Of a stretch of DNA of 64,000 bases, positions 44,673 to 54,930 are shown piece after piece (position 1 is the stretch's first letter; every line of letters begins with the position of its first letter). The notes under the pieces are model-generated. The model did not search any database and was not told the DNA's origin. It worked only from the letters and a program-made list of their open reading frames with translations. Made by a program: the position numbers and the translations under genes. Origin of the DNA: Helicobacteraceae bacterium (GTDB lineage: Bacteria > Campylobacterota > Campylobacteria > Campylobacterales > Sulfurimonadaceae); NCBI GenBank assembly GCA_947498025.1, contig CANMJR010000001.1:1-64000 (forward strand). Reading direction: 5' to 3'.

Positions 44673-47531
44673 ATGCATAGGTTGCTCAAAAGACAGATTA
44701 GAAGATATTTTGGAGATGAGTTTGAAGACTCTTTGAACAAGGAATCGTTTTCAAAATTTATTGAAGATATATCAAACAGTTATGATGAACTTTATGCAGA
44801 AAAGAAATTTTTAGAACATACAATTGACATAAGTTCACAAGATATTGAAAAAGCAAATATCAAAATCAGAGAGCAAAATAGCCATCTTCAAAGACTTCTA
44901 GATAAAAGGTCAGACGAGAATGAAGAGACGGTTTATATGCTTAATCAGTATAAAGAGGCCATAGATACATCGTTGATTGTAAGCACAACCGATTTGAGCG
45001 GAAGGATAAAATATATAAACAGTAACTTTTCCAAAATCAGCGGTTACACTGAAACAGAACTGATAGGAAAACCTCATAGTATTGTGAGACATCCCGATGT
45101 TCCAAAATCAGTTTTTGAAGAGATGTGGGAGACTATTTTAAATAAAAAAGTTTGGCAGGGTGTCTTTCCAAACAGGGCAAAGAATGGCACGACATATTAT
45201 GTAAATGCGACCATAGTGCCTCTTCTCAACAGAGATGGAGATATTGTAGAGTTTATGGCTCTTAGAGAGGATGTAACAAAAACAATAGAGTATCAAAATA
45301 GATTAGAAGCTGAAAAACAGAGAGTTTCTCAAATTTTAGATAATCAAGAGAGTATTATTGTTTTGGTTGATAAAATTTTCGGTGTTACTGAGGCAAATAA
45401 AAAGTTTTTTGAAGTATTTGGGTTTGCAACACTTGAAAAATTCAAAGAAGAGCATCAATGCGTATGTGAACTATTCGAAGTAAAAGAGAACTTCTTAAAA
45501 CCAAGTAAAGATGCCTACTTTTGGGTAACTCCTATAATTGAAGAGCCTCAAAAAGTACATCTTGCGCTAATTCATAAGCGAGTTTACAGCGTAAAAATAG
45601 CGATAGTTGAAATAGATGATAAAAAAACATATTTGGCAACTTTCACAGACATAACCGAGATAGAAGAGGCTAGAATAAAATCACATGAAGCAGAAAAAGA
45701 GAAATCAAATTTCTTGGCAAATATGAGTCATGAGATACGAACACCTATGAATGCAATTTTAGGTTTTTCAGAGCTTTTATCCAAAACAAAATTAGAAGCC
45801 AGACAGAGTAAATTTGTAGATTTGATAAAAAGCTCCAGTGCAACTTTGATTCAAATTATAAATGATATTTTAGATTTTTCAAAATTAGAAAGCGGGCAAA
45901 CAGAATTAGATACGATGAAAATCAATCCATTCATGGAGTTTGAAGATACATTTATGCTTTTGGCGGGAAGGGCTGCTGAAAAAAATATATCTTACATGAT
46001 TGAGATTGATCCATTTTTAGAGGAGTGCATTGAACTAGATAGTTTTCATATAAAACAGATTTTAATGAATCTTATAGGAAATGCCATAAAATTTACTCCA
46101 GAACATGGAACTGTAGATATAAAAATAAAAAAACATCTAGTTGATGGTAAAAAACATGTGAGATTTCTAGTTCAGGATACGGGAATCGGAATACCTGTGG
46201 ATAGACAACAAAAAATATTTGAACCATTCTCACAGGCAGATAGTTCGACCACAAGAAAATTTGGCGGAACAGGGCTGGGTCTGAGTATTTCAAATAGCTT
46301 GGTTGCTATGATGGGAAGCCGGCTACAGCTCGAAAGTAAAGAGGGAGTAGGGAGCAAATTTTATTTTGATCTTGCTTATGAGGGTTGCGTACCTAATAAC
46401 ACGCTAAAAGAGCATTTGGGCGGGCTGAAAATTTATTTTTTTGATATGGATGAAATTTCATTACGAAGTGCAGTTGAACAACTGAATGCTTACAAAATTG
46501 GGCATCAAATTTTAGAAAAATTTGATGAAAAGATAGATTTAAATAATTCGATTATTCTTTCAACAGATGAAGAGTCTACAAAAAGTTTTCAGCATGCTAA
46601 GATATTACTACTCCTAAAAACTGATGATAGTTTCGAAGATTCAAGACATCATCAAGTTGAAATTTTTCATGATTTTCCGTCCATTCTCTATAATGAGCTT
46701 ATGAGACTGAAACTTATAAAAACAGATATGCAGGTAAGCAATAGGCATGCGGTGCATCTGAAAATTTTAGTAGCTGAGGATTATGAGGTAAACAGAATAC
46801 TTATGTCAGAGATTTTAGACCAGTTTGATACAGAGTACAGTTTCGCAACAAACGGTCAAGAAGCAGTTGATATGGTTAGAAATAGCAGCTACGACCTGAT
46901 TTTGATGGATATAAACATGCCTGTGATGAACGGCATGGATGCTACAAAAATTATTATCAATGATTTAAAAGTTACAACGCCTATTGTCGCACTTACTGCG
47001 AATGCACTCGATGGAGACAGAGAAAAGTTTTTATCTATGGGAATGCATGACTATCTGTCAAAGCCGATAGATATAAAAGCTTTTGAAGCTCTTTTGGTAA
47101 GACAAAGCCAAGCCGTTTTGGCAAATAGCGGAGGCGATAAAAGTGTGACAACTCAAAATAACAGTTTGTCGTCTCAAACAAAGGGTTCCTTGGATATAAA
47201 ATTATCACTTGAGTCGGCTGCTAAAAATATGAATTTTCCTCAGGCTATTATAGGAAAACTTGTTAAAAGTTATGTATCCTCCTTAAATGAACTCGAAAAT
47301 AACATTAAGGATGGAATTGCTCAAAAAGATTTTCCGAAGATACAAATAAATGCACATAATTTAAAGAGTGGGGCTGCCTCTTTATGTTTTGATGTCATTG
47401 CAAAACTAGCTCAAGAGTTAGAGACGAATTCAAAAAACAAGAGGGAAGATTTTGACTTTCTAAAAAAGTTAAAAGAGATAAAGCCCTATATAAAATCGCT
47501 TATAGAGTATCAATCGGCTCTTGATTTGTGA
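44673..47531 (+). CDS. Hybrid histidine kinase, PAS-PAS?-HisKA-HATPase-REC-HPt
   Basis: 952 residues, no transmembrane segment, so soluble. Coiled coil (about 30-85), PAS domain (about 95-215, with GKPHSIVRHPDVPKSVFEEM read in parts, a PAS/Aer-type motif), a second weaker PAS-like region (about 225-335), HisKA with phospho-His in [16 protein letters not shown], HATPase (NLIGNAIKFTPEHG, DTGIGIP, GGTGLGLSIS), receiver with acceptor Asp in LMDINMPVMNGMD, and C-terminal HPt (INAHNLKSGAAS). Complete phosphorelay. Probably receives input from the FIST protein and passes phosphate to the HD-GYP regulator. Confidence 0.92.
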   Translation: MHRLLKRQIRRYFGDEFEDSLNKESFSKFIEDISNSYDELYAEKKFLEHTIDISSQDIEKANIKIREQNSHLQRLLDKRSDENEETVYMLNQYKEAIDTSLIVSTTDLSGRIKYINSNFSKISGYTETELIGKPHSIVRHPDVPKSVFEEMWETILNKKVWQGVFPNRAKNGTTYYVNATIVPLLNRDGDIVEFMALREDVTKTIEYQNRLEAEKQRVSQILDNQESIIVLVDKIFGVTEANKKFFEVFGFATLEKFKEEHQCVCELFEVKENFLKPSKDAYFWVTPIIEEPQKVHLALIHKRVYSVKIAIVEIDDKKTYLATFTDITEIEEARIKSHEAEKEKSNFLANMSHEIRTPMNAILGFSELLSKTKLEARQSKFVDLIKSSSATLIQIINDILDFSKLESGQTELDTMKINPFMEFEDTFMLLAGRAAEKNISYMIEIDPFLEECIELDSFHIKQILMNLIGNAIKFTPEHGTVDIKIKKHLVDGKKHVRFLVQDTGIGIPVDRQQKIFEPFSQADSSTTRKFGGTGLGLSISNSLVAMMGSRLQLESKEGVGSKFYFDLAYEGCVPNNTLKEHLGGLKIYFFDMDEISLRSAVEQLNAYKIGHQILEKFDEKIDLNNSIILSTDEESTKSFQHAKILLLLKTDDSFEDSRHHQVEIFHDFPSILYNELMRLKLIKTDMQVSNRHAVHLKILVAEDYEVNRILMSEILDQFDTEYSFATNGQEAVDMVRNSSYDLILMDINMPVMNGMDATKIIINDLKVTTPIVALTANALDGDREKFLSMGMHDYLSKPIDIKAFEALLVRQSQAVLANSGGDKSVTTQNNSLSSQTKGSLDIKLSLESAAKNMNFPQAIIGKLVKSYVSSLNELENNIKDGIAQKDFPKIQINAHNLKSGAASLCFDVIAKLAQELETNSKNKREDFDFLKKLKEIKPYIKSLIEYQSALDL

Positions 47532-47556
47532 TAATAAATTTTTTATCTAAATCCTA

Positions 47557-47562
47557 TATAAT
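47557..47562 (+). promoter_or_regulatory. Predicted -10 box of the hemerythrin gene
   Basis: TATAAT 29 bases before the ATG at 47591, with an AAGGC site between. The gene likely has its own promoter rather than reading from the kinase only. Confidence 0.5.
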
Positions 47563-47590
47563 GCCAATATTACTTCAAAAGGCATAAATT

Positions 47591-48031
47591 ATGAGTACAA
47601 TAAAAGAGTTTTTAAGCAACGACCATGGTAAGTGTGATGAGTTGTTTGCAACAATGGAAGAGAAGGCAACTAAGTCACTAGCAGAAGCGAAAGAGGCATG
47701 TGAAGAGTTTATAAAAGAGACTGAGAGACACTTTCAGATGGAAGAGAGAGTTATGTTTTTGGAGTTTGAGACAAAAACAGGAATGACTCAGGGTCCGACT
47801 GCGATGATGAGACATGAACATTCGCAAATGAGATCTTTGATGGAGCAGATGAAAGAAGCTATCGAAGCAGGAAACAAAGATAAATTCTTTGGATTGTCTG
47901 AGACTATGATGATTTTAAATCAGCAGCACAACATGAAAGAGGAGCAGATGCTCTACCCGATGGCACAGCAACATCTTAGTGCAGATTCGGATAGAATTGT
48001 TTCTATGATGGAGTCCATGGTTGTTGAGTAA
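47591..48031 (+). CDS. Hemerythrin-like protein
   Basis: 146 residues, four-helix bundle of the hemerythrin HHE family (PF01814). Putative di-iron ligands: His in SNDHGKCDELF, His/Glu in TERHFQMEERVMF, His pair in MMRHEHSQM and His/Glu in NQQHNMKEEQMLYP. It binds O2 or handles iron/NO in related proteins. Cytoplasmic, no membrane segment. It sits after the FIST-kinase pair and before the 12-TM protein, supporting a gas-related theme. R7 follows. Confidence 0.88.
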   Translation: MSTIKEFLSNDHGKCDELFATMEEKATKSLAEAKEACEEFIKETERHFQMEERVMFLEFETKTGMTQGPTAMMRHEHSQMRSLMEQMKEAIEAGNKDKFFGLSETMMILNQQHNMKEEQMLYPMAQQHLSADSDRIVSMMESMVVE

Positions 48032-48039
48032 AAGCTCTT

Positions 48040-48157
48040 TATTGTTCTCGAAAAACAGGTTTTACTAAAGAAATATTTTCGCTTTGCGAAAAGCGCTTCG
48101 CTTGTTTTCGCAGCTTTAGGGGGTTGTAGGGATGTTTGTCCTTGCCATCTAACATCA
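48040..48157 (+). repeat. R-element copy R7, long-arm type, third hairpin lost
   Basis: TTCTCGAAAAACAGG then ACTAAAGAAAT, TTTCGCTTTGCGAAA hairpin, GCGCTTCGCTTGTTTTCGC, core AGCTTTAGGGGGTTGTA, then a shortened second hairpin and TAACATCAG at the end. The third hairpin is deleted cleanly, so the right terminus joins the second hairpin. It lies between the hemerythrin gene and the next gene. Confidence 0.85.
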
Positions 48158-48183
48158 GTGAATAATGAATAAAAGGATTACAA

Positions 48184-49479
48184 GTGGATTTTAACGGTTT
48201 ATCTATTGACCAAGCGCCGCCCATATCAGCGCCGCTGCGATTCTTTTTATCAGCACCTCTTTTTGCACTATTTGCCGGTTTTTTGATTCTCTTTAGTGAT
48301 AGTAGCGCACTCATGAGCAGACACTCGATGGAATCCATTGTAGTTACCCATGCTATTACTATAGGCTTTTTCGGTTTTGTCATGCTTGGCGCCTTAACCC
48401 AGATGCTGCCTGTTCTAGCGGGGGCAAAAATTCCTAATGTGAAGTTTGCTACAAAATATTCACATTTGCTTCTCTTTTTTGGTCTCATTTTTATGCTTAT
48501 GGGACTTCTGCAAAATAATACTCTGCTTAGTTCCATAGCAGTTGTATCTCTTGGCAGCGGTTTTATGATGATTTTAATTCCTATTGCTGTGGCAATTAAA
48601 GGTGTTACAAATTTTACATCAACAGTAAAATCAATGGCAAATAGCATAGTTTTTGCATTTTTGACTCTGTTTATGGGGCTTTTTTTACTCTATTCCTATA
48701 GTACTAACAACATTTCAGAACTTCATGCGATAATCGCAAACATTCATAGTGTTTCAGGAATATTTGGATTTGCAGGAATTTTGATTATCGGAGTTTCTTT
48801 TCAAGTTCTTCCCATGTTCTATGTTGCACCAAAATTTAAAACTTTTTGCAAAAAGAGAGTTATTTGGCTTATTCCTACGGGGCTTATTTTATGGGCTGTT
48901 TTAAATGTATTTAGTGATACATATGCCCTCGTTGCAAAACTTTGGATAACTCTATTTTTTTGGGCATTTGCAACAACGGTCTGGAAAAAATTGAATAACC
49001 GTCGCCGACCAATCAGCGATGTCACGGTCTGGTATTGGAGAAGTGCTAGTATATTCTTAACGCTTGGCGCATTTTTATGGATATTCGATGAGTATTTTAA
49101 ACATGAATATATAGTCATGGTTGGCATATTAATAGGCGGTGGTTTTATAATGTCTATTGTTACGGGCATGCTTTACAAGGTAGTCCCATTTTTAGTATGG
49201 TTCCATCTTAATGCAATGGGGTATATGCAGATACCTACAATGAATGAGATGATAAATAAGAATCTAGCAAAACTTCAATTTATTCTGTTTATCACTTCAT
49301 TGATTGGGTTTATATTTTCATTTTATGAGCCGCTTTTATTAGAAATTTCTGCAGTTTGTTTTATAATTAGCGCGGCTATTTTAGAATTTAATATAGTTGC
49401 ACCCATGTTAATATATATGAAGATAAAAAAAACAGAGCCGGATTTTGACATGAGAGCATTTGCAACAAAAGAGAGTTGA
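48184..49479 (+). CDS. 12-transmembrane protein, heme-copper oxidase/NnrS-like
   Basis: 431 residues with about 12 hydrophobic helices and histidines placed within or near them: SRHSMESIVVTHAITIGFFG, AIIANIHSVSGIFG and VPFLVWFHLN. It resembles the heme-copper oxidase subunit I-like or NnrS-type proteins linked to nitric oxide stress, but I cannot choose between them and no exact family is claimed. GTG start at 48184 behind AAAGGATTACAA. Inner membrane. Located next to hemerythrin and the FIST/kinase set, and followed by aroK. Confidence 0.65.
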   Translation: MDFNGLSIDQAPPISAPLRFFLSAPLFALFAGFLILFSDSSALMSRHSMESIVVTHAITIGFFGFVMLGALTQMLPVLAGAKIPNVKFATKYSHLLLFFGLIFMLMGLLQNNTLLSSIAVVSLGSGFMMILIPIAVAIKGVTNFTSTVKSMANSIVFAFLTLFMGLFLLYSYSTNNISELHAIIANIHSVSGIFGFAGILIIGVSFQVLPMFYVAPKFKTFCKKRVIWLIPTGLILWAVLNVFSDTYALVAKLWITLFFWAFATTVWKKLNNRRRPISDVTVWYWRSASIFLTLGAFLWIFDEYFKHEYIVMVGILIGGGFIMSIVTGMLYKVVPFLVWFHLNAMGYMQIPTMNEMINKNLAKLQFILFITSLIGFIFSFYEPLLLEISAVCFIISAAILEFNIVAPMLIYMKIKKTEPDFDMRAFATKES

Positions 49480-49481
49480 GT

Positions 49482-49997
49482 ATGGAAAACATTATTTTAA
49501 TAGGTTTCATGGGCGTCGGAAAGGGTAGCGTTGCCAGAGAGGTGGTAAACAACTCTGAGTATATCGCTATTGATACGGATGATTTGATAGAGAGTATGCA
49601 AAACAGAAAAATCAAAGATATTTTTCATGATGATGGCGAGGCGTACTTTAGGGATTTGGAAAAAAAAGTTGCTTTTTGGCTTGAGCACAGTGTGAAAAAT
49701 ACACTTATTTCAACAGGCGGCGGATTCTACAAAGTGGAAAATTTAAACAAAATTGGTAGAATCGTTCTTTTAGACTCCTCATTTGATGCAATTATAAAGA
49801 GAATAAAAAAACATCCGAATGCAAGTCAAAAACTTAAAAAAAGACCGCTGCTCAAAGATTTAAAAAAAGCAAAAGCGTTGTATGAAATGAGAAGACCGGA
49901 ATATTTAGCAATGGCTGACATAGTGATAGATGTTGAAAATAAGAGCGCACATGAGTGTGCAATAGAGTTATTAAAAAAGGTAAAAAAAGATGTTTAA
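49482..49997 (+). CDS. aroK: Shikimate kinase
   Basis: 171 residues. Walker A GFMGVGKGS, shikimate-binding DTDDLIE, the GEAYFRDLEKKVAF motif, STGGGF and RRPEYLAMADIVID near the end. Phosphorylates shikimate in aromatic amino acid synthesis. ATG at 49482, two bases after the previous stop; an in-frame TTG six bases upstream (49476) was not chosen because it overlaps that stop. P-loop GxxGxGKG has Gly where many have Ser/Thr after Lys. Confidence 0.93.
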   Translation: MENIILIGFMGVGKGSVAREVVNNSEYIAIDTDDLIESMQNRKIKDIFHDDGEAYFRDLEKKVAFWLEHSVKNTLISTGGGFYKVENLNKIGRIVLLDSSFDAIIKRIKKHPNASQKLKKRPLLKDLKKAKALYEMRRPEYLAMADIVIDVENKSAHECAIELLKKVKKDV

Positions 49998-50415
49998 AAA
50001 ATTACTGTATGTAGTGTTATTAGTCTCTTCACTGCTGTCGGCGTCCGGCATAGAGTGGGCAAAAGATTATGAGAGCGGCATAAAGAAGGCTACACAAGAG
50101 AATAAACCGGTATTGTTCGTTTTTTCTCGCCACTCTTGTCACTACTGCGTTGTATTAGATAATACAACATTTAAGGATGCAAAAGTTATAGAGGCACTTA
50201 ATAAAGATTTCGTATCTATCATATCTTACACAGATGAAAATGATTATACGCCCGAAGAGTTATGGAGACCGGGGACACCTACTCTATGGTTTCTGTTCTC
50301 CAATGGTGAGCCAATATTTGAACCGCTTATGGGTGCCGTTGATGCGGAGAATTTTTTAAATGCTCTTGCTATCGTAAAAGAAGAGTTTGATAATACGAAA
50401 AATGTGGAAAAATAG
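49990..50415 (+). CDS. Periplasmic thioredoxin-like protein
   Basis: 141 residues with a signal peptide (LLYVVLLVSSLLSASG) and a thioredoxin fold. The redox motif is HSCHYC (CxxC), with FVFSR before it, and WRPGTPTLWFL carries the cis-Pro. Similar to DUF255/thioredoxin_7 types. Likely periplasmic disulfide handling. Overlaps the end of aroK by eight bases and precedes hisD by two, so it is within one transcription unit. Confidence 0.8.
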   Translation: MFKKLLYVVLLVSSLLSASGIEWAKDYESGIKKATQENKPVLFVFSRHSCHYCVVLDNTTFKDAKVIEALNKDFVSIISYTDENDYTPEELWRPGTPTLWFLFSNGEPIFEPLMGAVDAENFLNALAIVKEEFDNTKNVEK

Positions 50416-50417
50416 AT

Positions 50418-51710
50418 ATGATATTTGCAAAAACAACAGATAATAATTTTCAAGAGAGTTTTTCAGAGCTTCTTGGGCGTGGAAAAATGGATATTGCCAA
50501 TGTGAGCGTGATTGTCGGGAATATTATTCAAGAGATAAAAAAAGATAAAAATCAGGCACTAAAGCAGCATATATCAAAGTTTGATAATTGGAGCCCTGTG
50601 AATGATGAAGATTTGATGATTTCTACTGAATCTATGCAAAAAGCCTATGATAATATCGATGAAGAGTTGAAAAAAGCTCTGCACCTCTCTTATGACAGAA
50701 TAAAAGTTTACCATGAAAAACTCAAGCCAAAAAGCTGGTTTGATGATGAGCCAAATGGAACAATTCTGGGACAAAAAGTAACTCCTGTTGACAGTGCAGG
50801 GCTCTATATTCCGGGTGGGAAAGCCGCTTATCCATCCTCTCTTTTGATGAATGTGATTCCGGCTCAAGTCGCGGGAGTTAAAAATATAATTGTCTGCACA
50901 CCGACACCTAACAACGAGCCAAATGAGCTTTTACTTGCGGCATGTCATCTTTGCGGGGTCACTAAAGTTTACAAGGTTGGCGGTGCGAGTGCAATCGCTG
51001 CTATGGCGTACGGAACCGAGACTGTTTCAAAAGTGGATGTTATTACCGGTCCGGGAAATATTTTCGTTGCAACGGCGAAGAAAATGGTATTTGGTGAAGT
51101 AAACATCGACATGATAGCAGGACCCAGCGAGATAGGAATACTTGCAGATGATAGCGCAAATGCCAATCATTTGGCTGTTGACATGCTCTCTCAGGCAGAA
51201 CATGATGAGATGGCTAGCTCCATTTTGATAACACCGTCACAAAAACTGGCAGATGAGGTAAAGATTGAGATTGAAAAATGGCTTTTCAAACTCCCTCGAC
51301 AAGAGATAGCTAGAAAGTCCATAGAAGAGAGAGGTGCGATAATTGTCACGCATGACATGGATGAAGCTATAAAACTGATGAATGAGATTGCCCCGGAACA
51401 CCTTGAAGTGGCAACCAATTCACCTTTTGAACTTCTTCCTTTTATAAAACATGCAGGAGCGATTTTTTTAGGGCATAACACACCGGAGGCAATCGGTGAC
51501 TATGTTGCAGGTCCAAATCATACGCTTCCAACGGGTGGAACGGCTAAGTTTTACTCTCCTCTTGGAGTTGAAAATTTTATGAAAAAAACATCCATTATTT
51601 CTTTTTCTGCCAAAGCCATAAATGAGATAGGAGAGGCATGTGCATTAATCGCACATACAGAGGGACTCCATGCACATGAGCAGTCAGTGAGAGTAAGGTT
51701 AAATAAATAG
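50418..51710 (+). CDS. hisD: Histidinol dehydrogenase
   Basis: 430 residues. Catalyses the last two steps of histidine synthesis, oxidising histidinol to histidine with NAD. Motifs: PGGKAAYPSSLLMNVIPA, GGASAIAAMAYGTETVSKVD, ITGPGNIFVATAKK, IAGPSEIGILAD, SQAEHDE and the C-terminal PTGGTAKFYSPLGVENFMKK. Full length. Two bases after the thioredoxin-like gene. Cytoplasmic. Confidence 0.96.
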   Translation: MIFAKTTDNNFQESFSELLGRGKMDIANVSVIVGNIIQEIKKDKNQALKQHISKFDNWSPVNDEDLMISTESMQKAYDNIDEELKKALHLSYDRIKVYHEKLKPKSWFDDEPNGTILGQKVTPVDSAGLYIPGGKAAYPSSLLMNVIPAQVAGVKNIIVCTPTPNNEPNELLLAACHLCGVTKVYKVGGASAIAAMAYGTETVSKVDVITGPGNIFVATAKKMVFGEVNIDMIAGPSEIGILADDSANANHLAVDMLSQAEHDEMASSILITPSQKLADEVKIEIEKWLFKLPRQEIARKSIEERGAIIVTHDMDEAIKLMNEIAPEHLEVATNSPFELLPFIKHAGAIFLGHNTPEAIGDYVAGPNHTLPTGGTAKFYSPLGVENFMKKTSIISFSAKAINEIGEACALIAHTEGLHAHEQSVRVRLNK

Positions 51711-51777
51711 GTTTCGTTTGTAGTTGATTGTTGTATAACAATTAGTAAAATATTGTAGTTTAAAAGAAGGATAGAAT

Positions 51778-52254
51778 ATGTTACATCCGGCGGTTGCACA
51801 TTTTGCAGTAGTTTTACCAGTTGTCTCTTTAGTTATAGGAATTGCTTATTTGATTAAGCCGAGTGAGCTTATGTCAAAAATCTCTACCCGTTTTATGGTT
51901 TTTGCAACACTTTTTCTGATATTTACATTTTTTACAGGCAAGAGTGACGGAGGTGAGGTTTTTATACTTTTGCCTGAAGCAGGACAAGAGTTATTAAAAG
52001 AGCATAAAGAGCTTGGACTATTTTTGGTAATCGGAATGGGTATCGCAACCATCAGTAAATTTGTAGGTTGTTTAAAAAAGATTTTAAAAGCTGAAATTTT
52101 TGCAATACTTTTGGTTGCTATTATAAGTAGCGGAGCTCTGTTTCAAGGTAAAATGGGTGGAGAACTGACTTACGCTTATGGGGCAAATGTAGAAAAACAT
52201 GCCGATGGAATGGATTGTTTAGAAAATCCATCTGAATTTGTAGTAGAAAAATAG
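51778..52254 (+). CDS. DUF2231 membrane protein
   Basis: 158 residues, four hydrophobic segments. DUF2231 pattern: MLHPAVAHFAVVLPVVSLV at the start (HPxxxHFxxxL) and QGKMGGELTYAYGANV near the end. Often linked to cytochrome or heme-associated redox proteins; the function is unknown. Inner membrane. A bidirectional terminator hairpin follows its stop. Confidence 0.75.
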   Translation: MLHPAVAHFAVVLPVVSLVIGIAYLIKPSELMSKISTRFMVFATLFLIFTFFTGKSDGGEVFILLPEAGQELLKEHKELGLFLVIGMGIATISKFVGCLKKILKAEIFAILLVAIISSGALFQGKMGGELTYAYGANVEKHADGMDCLENPSEFVVEK

Positions 52255-52264
52255 CGTTATATAT

Positions 52265-52297
52265 TTTCACATGCCAATTATTTTAGGCATTGTGAAA
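52265..52297. terminator. Bidirectional terminator between DUF2231 and hybrid kinase
   Basis: Arms TTTCACATGCC (52265-52275) and GGCATTGTGAAA (52286-52297) pair with one bulged base around a 10-base loop. It sits between two converging stop codons and has T/A flanks on both sides, so it could serve both genes. Confidence 0.55.
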
Positions 52298-52307
52298 TAG
52301 CCCTAAA

Positions 52308-54368
52308 TCATTCAAAACTATTCAGTAAAATATTACACTCGCCTATGTCGAAGCTGTCAACTGCAAAAGTCAGTTGTGTTGCTAATCTTTTAAAACTCTC
52401 TATGTTGTTCTGTTCACCACATTTATACAGCACTTTTGCAAATTCTTGAATCTGTTGAATGTCCCCTCGCGTCTTGGCATCAGAAAGCACTTTGTCAAGA
52501 TTTGGGCACTTTAGCAAATATTCTTTTAAAGAGAATGTTTCGTGTTTATAGTTATCTATTTGTTCTTGTGGCAAAGTTTTAACCTCACACTTAATAAATT
52601 TACATAAAGAGTGAATTAAATTTTCAATTTTAAGAGGTTTATGTAGAAAATCATCAAAAATATCATTTTTCTCATCTTTCGTTCCAAAAACAACAGAGGC
52701 TGTTACCGCAATTATAGGTATTTTTGAAAAGCTTTTAATTTCTGCTGTCGCCTCATAGCCATCTTTGTTGGGCATTTTAATATCCATTAAAACTAAGTCT
52801 ATGTTATTGTTTTTTACGGCATCAACGGCCTCCTGACCATCTTTTGCTTCTAAAATCTCAAGAGTAGTGGATTTAAGATACTCTTTAATCAGATGTCTAT
52901 TTAGCTCAATATCATCTGCAATTAAAATTGTCGCTTTCTCAAATGTAACTTCTTGATTTTTTAAACATGACTGAACCGTTTTTTCATCGCTGGCTATAAT
53001 ATCCGACAATCTAACTATAAATGTTGAGCCAACACCTCTTTTGCTTTTTAGTGTGATATATCCGCCCATTAACTCCACTAACTTTTTAATTATAGCTAGT
53101 CCGAGTCCTGTCCCGCCGTACTCCTTGTTACTTTGATCGGAGTGTTGCGTGAATGATTCAAACATTCGATCTTGCTGCTCCTCATCCACCCCGATTCCGC
53201 TATCTTCCACCTCTAATATAAGGCTGACCAAATTGTTGCTACTTGGTGAAGTACTTATTCTTACATTTACATGACCTTCTAATGTAAATTTTATTGCGTT
53301 ACTTATGAGGTTAAAAAGTATTTGCCTCACTCTCACTTCATCGATTATCAGAGTCTCTGCAACTAAAGTATCAACCGTTATATTGAGAGAGATAGCTTTA
53401 GATTTTGCTTTATAGTGAAAAACATTTTTAATCTCCTCCGCCATCACTCTAATGTCAGTGGGAATATACTCAAGCTCAAGCTTTCCTGCTTCAACTTTTG
53501 ATAAATCTAAAATATCATTTATAAGAGTCAACAAAACTTTTGAACTGTCCTGTACCGATTTTACATAGTTTTTGTTAACCGTGTCAGTTATGTTTTTTCC
53601 CAAAAGGTCGGTAAAACCGATAATAGCATTCATAGGTGTTCTAATCTCATGAGACATATTTGCTAAAAATTCTGATTTCATACTGTTTGCATAATCTGCT
53701 TCTTCTTTTGCCTGTTGCAGCTCTATAGTTCTTATACCTACCATGCTTTCAAGGTTCCTGTTTACAGATTCGAGAGCCCCTTTTGTTCTGTAAAGTTCCT
53801 TATTTGTTCTATCCATATTAAATACGATAATAGATAAAACGAACCATTCAAATAGGACAAACGCACCGTGTAAAAGAACAATATCAAAGCCGCAACCATA
53901 GTTAAAAACAATAATAGGTGTACCAAAAACAGATATATTAAAATCTTGTAAATAGTTGAAAATAAGATGATGAACAATAATAAAAAGAGCACCTGCTGAG
54001 ATTGCCCTGTGGTCTTTGTAGATTACTAAAAATGAGAGAGCACCGAATATATGGAAGTGCATTTCAATTCGACCTAAGCTTTGCTGAATCATAATGATAG
54101 AAAAAGTGAGTAAAACTAAAGAGGTAATATATCTAAATGTCTGCGTATCTTTAAATAATTTGTAAGAAACAAGTGTAATTAAATAGAGCATTCCTCCACC
54201 AAAAAAACCCAATAAATAGGAGTCAAATAAAAAAGCTGTAATCGTTGAGACTATTATCCAGTGAGCAAATATCAGCTTCAGCATAAAGGCATCGGCATGT
54301 GCATGTTCAAAATTTAGGTCTGCAGAAAATCTGCTATTTGAAAAAAAAGTCTGAAGAAAGCTATTCAT
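52308..54368 (-). CDS. Membrane hybrid histidine kinase with receiver and C-terminal helical region
   Basis: 686 residues. N-terminal membrane domain of about six helices with histidines: [34 protein letters not shown] and [10 protein letters not shown], an EMHFH-type sensor region also seen in some chemoreceptors. Then coiled coil ([20 protein letters not shown]), HisKA with [16 protein letters not shown], HATPase with [22 protein letters not shown] and GGTGLGLAI, and a receiver with acceptor Asp in [11 protein letters not shown]. The last 90 residues are helical. It overlaps the SCO1 gene by eight bases. Sensing of copper, heme or redox state is inferred. Confidence 0.88.
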   Translation of the reverse strand: MNSFLQTFFSNSRFSADLNFEHAHADAFMLKLIFAHWIIVSTITAFLFDSYLLGFFGGGMLYLITLVSYKLFKDTQTFRYITSLVLLTFSIIMIQQSLGRIEMHFHIFGALSFLVIYKDHRAISAGALFIIVHHLIFNYLQDFNISVFGTPIIVFNYGCGFDIVLLHGAFVLFEWFVLSIIVFNMDRTNKELYRTKGALESVNRNLESMVGIRTIELQQAKEEADYANSMKSEFLANMSHEIRTPMNAIIGFTDLLGKNITDTVNKNYVKSVQDSSKVLLTLINDILDLSKVEAGKLELEYIPTDIRVMAEEIKNVFHYKAKSKAISLNITVDTLVAETLIIDEVRVRQILFNLISNAIKFTLEGHVNVRISTSPSSNNLVSLILEVEDSGIGVDEEQQDRMFESFTQHSDQSNKEYGGTGLGLAIIKKLVELMGGYITLKSKRGVGSTFIVRLSDIIASDEKTVQSCLKNQEVTFEKATILIADDIELNRHLIKEYLKSTTLEILEAKDGQEAVDAVKNNNIDLVLMDIKMPNKDGYEATAEIKSFSKIPIIAVTASVVFGTKDEKNDIFDDFLHKPLKIENLIHSLCKFIKCEVKTLPQEQIDNYKHETFSLKEYLLKCPNLDKVLSDAKTRGDIQQIQEFAKVLYKCGEQNNIESFKRLATQLTFAVDSFDIGECNILLNSFE

Positions 54369-54930
54369 CTAAAAGCTCCTTTATGTCTAATTTGATTTGT
54401 TTAAAATCGTAAGGGTAAGAGCTGTAAATAAATCTAATCTCCTTTTTATTTTTACTTTTTTTTACAAGGTATAAGTTTGATGTGTGGTCAAACTCAATTT
54501 TGTTTATTAAAGATGGAGAAAAAAAGACTTTAAACTCTTTTGTGTACGCTCTTAATGTCTCTTGGCTTAGATAAATTCCTTTAAACTCTTTATTAAAAGA
54601 TGAGGCAAATTCTGCCGGAAGTGTTATTTCTTCCGGCACGGATATATCAAGGAATTCAACACCGACTCTTTTTCTTGTCTCTTCATCTAAAGAACTATAA
54701 AGTTCATTGATTGCCTGAAGTCTTGGCGTACATATATTTATACACCCGGAATATCCAAAAAATAGAAGTTTTATCTCTTTTTCATCATTAAGAATGAGCG
54801 GTAAATTAATCCCTTTGCTGGATGAGATTCTTGAAATGTTTTTTGTGGAAAATGTCGGAAGCACCATGATAAGTATTGAAACTGCTATAACTAAAAGAAG
54901 CATAAAAGCTAAGTAGGCTTTTTTCCCCAT
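54361..54930 (-). CDS. SCO1/SenC-type copper/redox protein
   Basis: 189 residues with one N-terminal membrane segment (about 5-25) and a thioredoxin-like SCO domain. Copper-site motif CINIC (CxxxC) in [16 protein letters not shown] and the third ligand His in [13 protein letters not shown]1 proteins deliver copper to oxidases or act as redox sensors (SenC/PrrC). It lies between a regulator and a sensor kinase with overlapping ends, so a signalling role is plausible. Periplasm-facing. Confidence 0.85.
   Translation of the reverse strand: MGKKAYLAFMLLLVIAVSILIMVLPTFSTKNISRISSSKGINLPLILNDEKEIKLLFFGYSGCINICTPRLQAINELYSSLDEETRKRVGVEFLDISVPEEITLPAEFASSFNKEFKGIYLSQETLRAYTKEFKVFFSPSLINKIEFDHTSNLYLVKKSKNKKEIRFIYSSYPYDFKQIKLDIKELLDE

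Noticed and set aside
48184-49479. Firm NnrS assignment of the 12-TM protein
   Set aside because: The typical WHxHEM motif of NnrS is not present, so only a broad likeness is claimed.
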